Below, one piece after another: positions 1 through 5,777 of a DNA stretch of 7,001 nucleotides. A program made the translations under genes and the position numbers. The stretch is from Nitrospirota bacterium (GTDB lineage: Bacteria; Nitrospinota; Nitrospinia; Nitrospinales; Nitrospinaceae), in assembly GCA_030600405.1 (NCBI GenBank), contig JAUVMD010000062.1, forward strand, positions 1-7,001, written 5' to 3'. The stretch's first letter is position 1. Every line of letters begins with the position of its first letter. The notes below the pieces were generated by a model, which saw only the letters and a list, made by a program, of their open reading frames with translations, ran no database searches and was not told where the DNA came from.

Positions 1-544
1 AACTGCGTACCATGGTCAGGTGCGAGGAGAATCCGGCTTCCGCCAGATAGCGCATACCGCGCAGAGCCAGCTTGAAGCAATTATTGCCGCGAATCGCGTC
101 GTTCTCTTTTTCGTCCAGGCTATCGAGGCTGACCCGGAAGTGCAGTTTGTTTTTGGAGCGGGCCTGGAGCTCAGCCAGGCGCTGCGCTTTCTCTTGACTG
201 ATGAGCATCCCATTGGTCAGCGAGGTGCAGGGACCGTATTGAAGAATCGCTTCGTAAATTTCGAACAACTCCGGGTTGAGAAACACCTCGCCGCCGGTAA
301 TGTAATAATCTTGGATGCCCAGGTGCTTCGATTCCTCCAGATGTTTTTTGACCTGAGCCAGCGTCATCAACGGATGGTTGTGGTTTTGCGGGGTGCAACT
401 GATGAAGCAGTGCGTGCAGGTCAGATTACACACCGTGCCCCCGATCTGGAGCCACAGGGTATCGAGACCCGCCATCGGCACTTCGGGGATTTTCGCGATT
501 TCGGGTTTCTGTTCCGGAACCGGTATGTGCGGCGCAAGATTCAT
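1..544 (-). CDS. Radical SAM enzyme, N-terminal part (3' end beyond the left edge)
   Basis: The first 181 residues of a radical SAM protein are visible. These enzymes use a [4Fe-4S] cluster to split S-adenosylmethionine and start radical chemistry. The cluster motif is CNLTCTHC (Cys39, Cys43, Cys46), after the strand LWLQIGGTV. The SAM-binding GGE motif follows in YYITGGEVFLNPE (Gly84-Gly85-Glu86), and a later strand reads FRVSLDS. An extra Cys50 lies just after the motif (CFISC). This layout suits the group that includes SPASM/twitch-type peptide and cofactor modifiers, but the C-terminal half that would name the substrate is missing. The start ATG at 544 follows an in-frame upstream stop within about 30 bases; no strong Shine-Dalgarno is seen, and Met24 is a possible later start. 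It lies 113 bases downstream of a degenerate radical-SAM-like gene on the same strand, which suggests a functional pair. The fold is firm; the reaction is unknown. Confidence 0.85.
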   Translation of the reverse strand, partial: MNLAPHIPVPEQKPEIAKIPEVPMAGLDTLWLQIGGTVCNLTCTHCFISCTPQNHNHPLMTLAQVKKHLEESKHLGIQDYYITGGEVFLNPELFEIYEAILQYGPCTSLTNGMLISQEKAQRLAELQARSKNKLHFRVSLDSLDEKENDAIRGNNCFKLALRGMRYLAEAGFSSHLTMVRS

Positions 545-647
545 GGGTTCAGCCTATCAGAAGTGGTATTTAATGTTCAACCTGTAACGCTATCGGATGG
601 GAAAATCCATCGAACCTTAGGTCGGGAGTGAGATGGGAAACTTACAG

Positions 648-669
648 AAAAACCGGGTTATAGTCCGGC
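648..669 (-). terminator. Weak possible intrinsic terminator at the end of the degenerate radical-SAM-like gene
   Basis: On the minus strand GCCGG, an 8-base loop (ACTATAAC), CCGGT and a run of T residues follow one another. The stem is only five pairs including one G-T, and it overlaps the stop codon of the gene ending at 658. It could reduce readthrough into the next radical SAM gene, but the stem is too short for strong termination. Confidence 0.22.
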
Positions 670-1779
670 GGATTCGTACGAGTCGCTGACGTTTTTGATG
701 CGCAATTTGCGGCGCAGGGCGGCGAATCCCTCGGACGCGGTTTTGCCGAGAGTCGATTGATACACTGGCCGTTGGGCGAGGCGGGAGGTCTTCGGTTTCT
801 CTGTATAAAAAGGTGCGTCCAGCGGACTGATCCAGCCACTGGCCGGGTACAGCCATTTCAAATTCAGCTTTTCTTTCTGTGCGGTTTTGTATAGATGATC
901 CGCCACCCGCCTCATTTCCTGCAAGTTGTCTGTCAGATACAGGCCCCGTTCCGGAATTTTGATCAGAGGCAGAATGCCCTGTTTCGAGAGGGCGGTGATC
1001 TTTTCCAACAGCGGTTGTGGATGTTTGCCATCCAGGGCCAGTTCGGTGGACACGGTTCCGGGACCGAAAACGCCCGCCGCATATTCAAGACCCTTCGTTC
1101 CCTGTTTGGCGGAAATCGCGGGTTGCGGCGATCCGTCCTCCGCGTATTGTTCCAGCGGGAACGCGATCAAATCCACCCCCGCCGCATAAAACGAATCGAT
1201 CACCCCCAGATCATCCGGTGGGAATCCGCGCAGGGCGACAAACGTCCGGAAATTTTTCTTGATGCTTTGCACCAACGGAGCGAGCCGCGAAAATCCCCGG
1301 TCCTTTTCTATGCAATGTTTCATGTTGAGTTGCACCAGGTCCGCTACCCCTTCCTGAAACGCGGCACGGATGAGACTCACCGTATCTTCCAGGCTCAGGT
1401 TCAACTGGCGCGTGCCGTCTTCCAGACTCAGGTTGACATTGAGGCAGTACCCGTCGAGTTGAATCAATGCCGATGCCGGGTTGCGCGATGCTCGCGGGTT
1501 TTTTAAAAACTGGGGCGCGGGAATCACACCGACTTCCAACGGACCTTTTTCCAGGTCCAGAACCACTTGGTCGTCCCGAACGTCGATCAGAAAGGCCGCA
1601 CTCTTGTCCGGATTCATCCGCGTGCGCACGAAAAAATCCTCCGCCAGCGACAGGACAACGGCTTGCCCGTCGCCTTCCGCAAAAAGGCCCGGCGCGACGA
1701 GGTCGTGGCTCCGCACGTTTTGGGCAAAGGCTACGCCCCGGTGCAGAAGTTCCAGTTTGAGTTGTCCCAGTGTGTTCAT
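658..1779 (-). CDS. Degenerate radical-SAM-like TIM-barrel protein without Fe-S cysteine motif
   Basis: A 373-residue protein of no assigned function. Its layout follows, from memory, the radical SAM family known as MSMEG_0568. Matching landmarks are VIPAPQFL (86-92), a DGYCLNVN strand (109-116), SLEDGT (118-123), DRG (160-162), GFPPDD then AAGVDLIAFPLE (185-210), VFGPGTVSTE (237-246) and a terminal helix-rich tail. Active members carry clustered cysteines between the second and third landmarks. Here only Cys112 and Cys156 exist in the whole protein, so a CxxxCxxC site is absent and the cluster loop seems deleted. It is probably not a radical SAM catalyst; a scaffold, partner or repurposed ligand-binding barrel is possible. 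The ATG at 1779 is one base after the mpl stop (TAGCATG), which implies translational coupling. A gene with an intact radical SAM motif follows downstream. The open frame is certain; the family link is inference. Confidence 0.8.
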   Translation of the reverse strand: MNTLGQLKLELLHRGVAFAQNVRSHDLVAPGLFAEGDGQAVVLSLAEDFFVRTRMNPDKSAAFLIDVRDDQVVLDLEKGPLEVGVIPAPQFLKNPRASRNPASALIQLDGYCLNVNLSLEDGTRQLNLSLEDTVSLIRAAFQEGVADLVQLNMKHCIEKDRGFSRLAPLVQSIKKNFRTFVALRGFPPDDLGVIDSFYAAGVDLIAFPLEQYAEDGSPQPAISAKQGTKGLEYAAGVFGPGTVSTELALDGKHPQPLLEKITALSKQGILPLIKIPERGLYLTDNLQEMRRVADHLYKTAQKEKLNLKWLYPASGWISPLDAPFYTEKPKTSRLAQRPVYQSTLGKTASEGFAALRRKLRIKNVSDSYESAGL

Positions 1780-1780
1780 G

Positions 1781-3184
1781 CTATAAACGGTCCAGCAGTT
1801 TCCGGTGAATGCCGTCGAATCCGCCGGAGGACATGATCATTACCACGTCACCCGGCTGTTGATGTTCGGCGATAAAATCGATGATTTCTTCCACCGAGGG
1901 GAAGAACCAGGCATCGCGTCCTTTTTCTTTAATCGCGGCCACCACTTTTTTCGGATCGAGCCGCTCCTCTTCCTTCACTTTCTCCGGCGCGAACAGTTCG
2001 GCGATGATCGTTTGGTCCGCCAGCCGGAAGCTTTCCGGCAAAGATTTCTCGAATATTTTGCGGCGCGAGGTGGCGGAACGCGGTTCGAACACCGCCCAAA
2101 TTCGATGCCCCGGCCAGGCATCTTTTACCCCTTCCAGCGTCAGGTGGATGGCGGTGGGGTGATGCGCGAAATCGTCGATCACCGTTACCCCGTTTTTTTC
2201 TCCCACCACTTCCTGGCGGCGTTTGATACCTTTGAATTCCTTCAAGCCTTTAGCCACGGCATCTGCCGACAGGCCGCACTTGAGGGCCAGGGCCGTCACC
2301 GCCGCGGAGTTGAGTATATTGTGCCGTCCGATCATCGGCAGATGGAACCGGCCCACTTCTTTACCGTGATGGTTCAGGGTGAACTGACCGTGCCCATCCT
2401 CGAAACGGTAATCGGCGACTTGCCAGTCAGCCTGGTCCGAAAAACCGTAGGTCTCTACTTCGCATGGTGCCTGGTTGATGACATCTTTAGTATTTTTATC
2501 GGAAAATTCAACCAAAAGAAAACCCTTGGGGTCGATTATTGCCATAAACTTCCGAAACGATTCTTTTACATGATCCAGATCCCGGAAGATATCGGCGTGG
2601 TCGAATTCGATGCTGGTCAGGATCGCCGCATAGGGCCGGTAATGGAGAAACTTGGGTCCCTTGTCGAAGAAGGCGGTATCGTATTCGTCGCCTTCGGTGA
2701 TGAACCAGTCGCTCTCCGGCAGTTTGTGGTTGGTGTCGAAATTATTGAGCCAGCCGCCCACCATGAAGCCGGGTTTCCGCCCGCAGGCCTCGAACACCCA
2801 GCTCAGCATGGCGGAGGTGGTGGTTTTTCCGTGGGTGCCGGTGACTACCAGCGATTTCCGCCCCTCCAGGAAAAACCGCGACAGCGCTTGCGGCATGGAA
2901 ATATACAGGATGTCCGCTGCCTGCACCGCCAGCACCTCCTCGTTATCTTTGGACACCGCGTTGCCGACGACCACTAGGTCGATCTCGCCGGTGATGTTCT
3001 CTTTTTTGTAGCCGGGCTTGATTTCGATCCCGGCGTTTTCCAAGAGCGTGCTCATCGGCGGGTAAACGTTGGTATCCGACCCGGTCACCCGGTACCCTGC
3101 CTCTTTCAGGAGTCCGGCGAGGGAGGCCATGCCGGTCCCGCAAATGGCAATAATGTATATGGTTTTAATCTTTTTGGGATTCAT
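1781..3184 (-). CDS. mpl: UDP-N-acetylmuramate:L-alanyl-gamma-D-glutamyl-meso-diaminopimelate ligase (Mpl)
   Basis: This cytoplasmic Mur-ligase relative joins recycled tripeptide L-Ala-gamma-D-Glu-meso-DAP to UDP-N-acetylmuramate using ATP, returning cell-wall peptide to precursor synthesis. Seen in the 467 residues: an N-terminal Rossmann motif ICGTGM (14-19); the ATP P-loop TGTHGKTTT (115-123); the Mpl-type segment EGDEYDTAFFDKGPKF (164-179), which separates it from MurC; GRHNILN (286-292); DDFAHHPTA (337-345); and EPRSATSRR (367-375) in the C-terminal ligase domain. Length is close to the E. coli enzyme (about 457). I chose the ATG at 3184 (MNPKKIK); an in-frame TTG at 3196 would add four residues, and neither has a clear Shine-Dalgarno. 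It lies 55 bases after the HAD phosphatase gene and one base before the degenerate radical-SAM-like gene. MurC is the only serious alternative and the motif argues against it. Confidence 0.95.
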   Translation of the reverse strand: MNPKKIKTIYIIAICGTGMASLAGLLKEAGYRVTGSDTNVYPPMSTLLENAGIEIKPGYKKENITGEIDLVVVGNAVSKDNEEVLAVQAADILYISMPQALSRFFLEGRKSLVVTGTHGKTTTSAMLSWVFEACGRKPGFMVGGWLNNFDTNHKLPESDWFITEGDEYDTAFFDKGPKFLHYRPYAAILTSIEFDHADIFRDLDHVKESFRKFMAIIDPKGFLLVEFSDKNTKDVINQAPCEVETYGFSDQADWQVADYRFEDGHGQFTLNHHGKEVGRFHLPMIGRHNILNSAAVTALALKCGLSADAVAKGLKEFKGIKRRQEVVGEKNGVTVIDDFAHHPTAIHLTLEGVKDAWPGHRIWAVFEPRSATSRRKIFEKSLPESFRLADQTIIAELFAPEKVKEEERLDPKKVVAAIKEKGRDAWFFPSVEEIIDFIAEHQQPGDVVMIMSSGGFDGIHRKLLDRL

Positions 3185-3239
3185 AGGAATCGGCAATTGT
3201 AGGTTTTACCGGGATTAAAGTCAAATGGGCCCTGCGGGA

Positions 3240-3884
3240 TCAGTGAACGAATTGCTTCAGTTCCGAAAGGTCGTCGATGATCCAGTCGGGTTGGGCGGAT
3301 TCGAGGGATTCCCGTCCGGCGTGGCCGTAGGTGACGCCACAGGTCTTGACACCCGCCCGCTTGCCGGTTGCGACGTCCACCAGGCTGTCGCCGATCATCA
3401 GGGTTTCCTCCGGAGGCATTCGATGTTGCTCCAGAATGTGGAGTAGTCCTCCGGGGTCGGGTTTTTTCGTGGGCATCAGATCGCCGCCGATGATGGTCGA
3501 AAAGGGAGCCCTGCAATCCAGGGCGTCGAGAATTTGGGTGATGAAATGGGTGGGTTTGTTGGACAGGATGGTATTCTCTTTATGGGCAAAATGCTCGAGA
3601 GTCTCACGGCAGTTCGGGAACAGGTCGGTCTGGTCCATCAGATGTTCTTCGTAATGCCGCATGAAAATTTTGATGGCGCAGGGCAGATCGTCATATCCCG
3701 TTCCCTCCAGCGACCGGGTCATCAGGTGGTTCACGCCTTTGCCGATGAAGGTGTATAGTGTTTCCCGGTCGAGCGTTCGCAGTTCCAGTTCTTTTAGCGT
3801 CCGGTTGACCGAATCGGCGATGTCTTTTTTGGTATCGACCAGCGTGCCGTCAAAATCGAACACAAACAATTGGAAGGAGGTCAT
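3240..3884 (-). CDS. HAD-superfamily phosphatase, phosphoglycolate phosphatase-like
   Basis: A 214-residue haloacid-dehalogenase phosphatase of the Gph/PGP type, which would dephosphorylate a small phosphorylated metabolite such as 2-phosphoglycolate in the cytoplasm. All catalytic motifs are present: motif I DFDGTLVDT with nucleophile Asp10 and acid/base Asp12; a helical cap at about residues 16-85; motif II with Ser108 in ILSNKP; motif III lysine in TKKPDP (about Lys141); and motif IV MIGDSLVD with Asp166 and Asp170 binding Mg2+. Length fits the family (about 215-230). The ATG at 3884 puts motif I in its usual place near residue 10, but no Shine-Dalgarno is obvious. It lies 42 bases after the lipoprotein gene and 55 before mpl. 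Related HAD enzymes such as beta-phosphoglucomutase or pyrophosphatase PpaX look alike, so the substrate is inferred and I give no symbol. Confidence 0.9.
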   Translation of the reverse strand: MTSFQLFVFDFDGTLVDTKKDIADSVNRTLKELELRTLDRETLYTFIGKGVNHLMTRSLEGTGYDDLPCAIKIFMRHYEEHLMDQTDLFPNCRETLEHFAHKENTILSNKPTHFITQILDALDCRAPFSTIIGGDLMPTKKPDPGGLLHILEQHRMPPEETLMIGDSLVDVATGKRAGVKTCGVTYGHAGRESLESAQPDWIIDDLSELKQFVH

Positions 3885-3926
3885 AAGATCAATGTCACAA
3901 GTAATTCAACCGGCCACAGGTTCCGC

Positions 3927-4241
3927 CTAATCCATATTGGAGGCGTACCGGTAGGCCTTGACGACATTATTTTCATCGAACAGGATTGTCAGCTCCTTGG
4001 AATTTTCCTTGCCAACTCGCAGGTAATTATAAGTGTCGAACTGGTAGGTCCATAAGGGATTGCCGTTACGCACGCCTTCCTTGAAGGCGACGCCGAACCA
4101 ATCGAGGATTTGTGATTGGGTGGTGACGCCATTTTGGATTTCTTCGACATGGCCCGAGGGAAAATTTTTGCCCGTCGATCCGCACCCGGCCAGAACCAGC
4201 GTGATGAACAATGCCAAAGAGAGGGGAACCAAACGCTTCAT
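3927..4241 (-). CDS. Small lipoprotein with BamE/SmpA-OmlA-like domain
   Basis: A 104-residue predicted lipoprotein. The N-terminus has Lys2-Arg3, a hydrophobic stretch (about residues 4-17) and the lipobox LAGC with Cys20 as the lipidated residue. The mature part fits the small BamE (SmpA/OmlA) fold: a helix region EEIQNGVTTQSQILDWFG (33-50), where family members have a 'threeregulation-like' G-T-pattern turn before the first strand, then NGNPLWTYQFD (59-69) and LTILFDENNVVKAYRY (84-99), which resembles the paired strands with a D-x-N-x-V hairpin. BamE itself assists beta-barrel assembly in the outer membrane; many small lipoproteins share the fold without that job, so bamE is not assigned. 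The start is secure: GGAGG lies six bases before the ATG. It is the first gene of the minus-strand run and lies just downstream of a promoter candidate. Confidence 0.85.
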   Translation of the reverse strand: MKRLVPLSLALFITLVLAGCGSTGKNFPSGHVEEIQNGVTTQSQILDWFGVAFKEGVRNGNPLWTYQFDTYNYLRVGKENSKELTILFDENNVVKAYRYASNMD

Positions 4242-4245
4242 GCCA

Positions 4246-4253
4246 AACCTCCA
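4246..4253 (-). promoter_or_regulatory. Strong ribosome binding site of the lipoprotein gene
   Basis: On the minus strand TGGAGGTT precedes the ATG at 4241, with GGAGG six bases away. This is the best Shine-Dalgarno of the minus-strand genes and fixes the start of the lipoprotein. The genes behind it (HAD phosphatase, mpl, degenerate radical SAM) have weak or no visible sites, which may mean that their translation depends on coupling or leaderless-like initiation. Confidence 0.6.
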
Positions 4254-4269
4254 TGGATAGGGATTGAAT

Positions 4270-4298
4270 ATTATTTCTCAAACCTGTAAAAGAGTGAA
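4270..4298 (-). promoter_or_regulatory. Candidate sigma-70-type promoter of the minus-strand gene cluster
   Basis: On the minus strand a -35 element TTCACT (plus 4298-4293) and a -10 element AATAAT (plus 4275-4270) are separated by 17 bases. They match the consensus at four and five of six positions. Initiation near 4262 would give a leader of about 20 bases that contains the GGAGG site. Position and spacing fit the first gene of the cluster. A second A+T-rich hexamer (TAATAT) overlaps, so the exact -10 is uncertain. Confidence 0.4.
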
Positions 4299-4524
4299 AT
4301 CGGTGCGGCCGTGCAAGACTCGGCCGGCGAACCGCTGGACCTAAATTCAGAATTGCGCCCTGGGATGCTCTCTTGTAATTAGGCCGTCAGCAAATTTCCT
4401 GCCCTGTAAAGGGCTGGCGAAGGTAGCTGTTTGATCGCGCAATAACGCTTCTGCTGAACTGGCCCTGCGCCGAGCAGGCGTCACGCTGGCCGGGCAGGAG
4501 GCAGGCTAAGTTTACCAAATTGGA
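4299..4524. other. Hairpin-rich non-coding region between divergent genes (possible structured RNA or repeat)
   Basis: No convincing gene lies here, yet the sequence is richer in G+C and in short inverted repeats than a plain promoter region. Seen: CGGCCG, 9-base loop, CGGCCG (4306-4326); an eight-pair stem with one T-T mismatch around a GTAA loop (4398-4417, core GCCCT/AGGGC); CCTGC, GCCGA loop, GCAGG (4464-4478); and GGGCAGG at 4492-4498, which can pair with CCTGCCC at 4398-4404 and so competes with the second hairpin. A direct repeat GCAGGAGGCAGG closes the block. It could be a small RNA, a long leader of the metallo-beta-lactamase-fold gene, or a copy of a dispersed intergenic repeat. I could not match it to 6S RNA, RNase P RNA, SRP RNA, tmRNA or a tRNA. 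No clear promoter for the plus-strand gene was found in it. Confidence 0.4.
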
Positions 4525-5586
4525 ATGCAAATGTGTAACCACTCTACAAACCTTCTCCAACGAAATTTTTGCCCACTGATTTTATTAGCCTTATTTCTCT
4601 GGGCAAGCGCCGGATGTGTTTCCGGTCCGGATCCTTCCGTACGCCATGAAGTGATTTCTCCAAAACCCGTGGAACCCCCGGTTGCCGAAATGGCGGTGCC
4701 CGACGGCTACATCGAATTGATTCCTACTTTACCGAAAAAAGGATACCTGCTTCAAGAGCTGGCGAAGGACGTTTATTTCTTTTCGAATGGCGTCTACAAC
4801 AACCTGTTCATCGTGACCTCAGAGGGGGTCATTCTCACCGATCCCATTCGCGGCACCGGCCCGCTGTTGAAAAAAGCCATGGCAGAGGTGACGACGTTTC
4901 CCATAAAAGTCATGATTTATACCCATCCGCATCTGGATCACATCGGTGATGCCTCTCTGTTTGCAGAGGGTGTGAAGATTATCGCGCACAAGGAAACGCA
5001 GAAACTGTTGCAGCGATACAAGGACCCGGCGCGCCCGGTGCCGCAAATCACCTTTGGCGAAAAATCTGCCATCGAGTTGGGCGGTGTGCGGGTGGAATTG
5101 ATATATCCCGGCGACGGGCACGGCAAGGGCAACATCATGGTCTACCTCCCGCAAAAAAAGATACTCATGTTTGTCGATGTGGCCACGCCGAAATCAGTGC
5201 CGTTTAAAAATTTTTCCACGGTTGATATCTACGGCCAAATCGTGGGATTGAAACGGGCACTGCAGTTGGATTTCGAAACCTATGTCGCCGGGCACCTGTA
5301 CCGTCCCGGCAAGCGCAGTGAAATGGAGGAGGTGCTGAAGTATTACCTGGCCTCCAAGCGTGCCAATGCGGAGGCGATGAGACGGGTCAATATTCGTGAG
5401 GTGATGCAGAAGTCGCAATCGAAAGATATCGAACGCAAGATGGGGGAATACTACGAGGCAGTGGCCGAGGAGTGTTATCGTCTGTTGAAGCCGGAATGGA
5501 AACCCCGCCTGATGGGATTCGAAGCCTTCGCGCGCGGCCACTGCGACACCTGGACCGCCTTCCACCGCACCCATAAGGATCCTTAA
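4525..5586 (+). CDS. Metallo-beta-lactamase-fold hydrolase, predicted lipoprotein
   Basis: A 353-residue protein with a lipoprotein-type N-terminus: hydrophobic stretch at about 17-27, then SAGC with Cys31 as the likely lipidated residue, so it probably works outside the cytoplasm. The metallo-beta-lactamase domain spans about residues 80-260: NLFIVTSEGVILTDP (93-107), the metal motif THPHLDHIGD with His134, His136, Asp138 and His139, a further ligand His199 in PGDGHGKGN, Asp218 in LMFVDVA and His257 in VAGH. This is a full set for a two-metal site, as in SoxH/glyoxalase II-like or class B lactamase-like hydrolases; the substrate cannot be told. A charged helical tail of about 90 residues follows, which is longer than a minimal domain. 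The ATG at 4525 is weakly supported (no good Shine-Dalgarno); Met3 at 4531 is the alternative. It stands alone on the plus strand, divergent from the cluster. Lactam resistance should not be assumed. Confidence 0.85.
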   Translation: MQMCNHSTNLLQRNFCPLILLALFLWASAGCVSGPDPSVRHEVISPKPVEPPVAEMAVPDGYIELIPTLPKKGYLLQELAKDVYFFSNGVYNNLFIVTSEGVILTDPIRGTGPLLKKAMAEVTTFPIKVMIYTHPHLDHIGDASLFAEGVKIIAHKETQKLLQRYKDPARPVPQITFGEKSAIELGGVRVELIYPGDGHGKGNIMVYLPQKKILMFVDVATPKSVPFKNFSTVDIYGQIVGLKRALQLDFETYVAGHLYRPGKRSEMEEVLKYYLASKRANAEAMRRVNIREVMQKSQSKDIERKMGEYYEAVAEECYRLLKPEWKPRLMGFEAFARGHCDTWTAFHRTHKDP

Positions 5587-5680
5587 CCGGGCGGAGCAAA
5601 TAATTTTTACCGCAGAGGACGCAGAGAAAATCTTGAAAGGGAAAAGGGTGCAAGGAACACGAATGGGTCCCCCTCCTTAA
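5587..5680. other. Intergenic stretch with short repeat-like motif
   Basis: Non-coding. At 5609-5630 it holds an ACCGCAGAGGACGCAGAG-type motif in which CGCAGAG occurs twice (5611-5617 and 5620-5626). From memory, similar GCAGAG-rich tracts recur between genes in many bacterial genomes, but I cannot confirm copy number here. No clear terminator for the preceding gene is visible. Confidence 0.35.
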
Positions 5681-5683
5681 ATT

Positions 5684-5713
5684 TTGTAAGGGTTTAATTA
5701 AATCCTATACAAT
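5684..5713 (+). promoter_or_regulatory. Candidate promoter of the acetolactate synthase-like gene
   Basis: TTGTAA at 5684-5689 and TACAAT at 5708-5713 are 18 bases apart, matching the -35 and -10 consensus at four and five of six positions; an overlapping TATACA at 5706 gives a 16-base spacer. Initiation near 5720 would leave a leader of about 58 bases. No attenuator or T-box-like structure is evident in that leader. Confidence 0.45.
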
Positions 5714-5761
5714 GCACACGTAATAATTATCCGTTTTCGGTGGGTTCCTATTGCATTGAAC

Positions 5762-5770
5762 AGGAGAAGG
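5762..5770 (+). promoter_or_regulatory. Ribosome binding site of the acetolactate synthase-like gene
   Basis: AGGAGAAGG precedes the ATG at 5778; GAAGG is seven bases and AGGAG eleven bases away. It supports this start over any internal one, and the protein then begins MKASDLFV as expected for the family. Confidence 0.6.
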
Positions 5771-5777
5771 TGTTGCC

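Noticed and set aside
20..631. Plus-strand open frame of 203 codons
   Set aside because: It lies over the minus-strand radical SAM gene whose cluster and GGE motifs are clear; its own translation shows no recognisable domain and its end overlaps the intergenic gap.
545..657. Promoter TTGAAC/TAGGCT upstream of the radical SAM gene
   Set aside because: On the minus strand the -10 matches only three of six positions; too weak to annotate.
895..1506. Plus-strand open frame of 203 codons
   Set aside because: It is antisense to the degenerate radical-SAM-like gene; the translation is rich in Arg, His and Gln, as expected for a GC-biased shadow frame.
1805..2977. Plus-strand open frame of 390 codons
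   Set aside because: Long, but it is antisense to mpl, which has all Mur-ligase motifs; the translation matches no family that I recognise.
3185..3196. TTG start for mpl four codons upstream of the ATG
   Set aside because: The ATG at 3184 begins MNPKKIK just before the Rossmann motif, and no Shine-Dalgarno favours the TTG; it remains possible.
3181..3516. Minus-strand open frame overlapping the HAD phosphatase
   Set aside because: It is a frame-shifted reading of the phosphatase C-terminal half, with Arg/Pro-rich composition and no domain.
4299..4524. 6S RNA, SRP RNA, tmRNA or tRNA gene in the structured intergenic region
   Set aside because: The hairpins do not form the closing stem and central bubble of 6S RNA, and I see no SRP tetraloop region, tmRNA ends, cloverleaf or CCA-proximal T-loop sequence.
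5194..5574. Minus-strand open frame inside the metallo-beta-lactamase-fold gene
   Set aside because: It is antisense to a gene with a complete metal-binding motif set, and has no ribosome site or domain.
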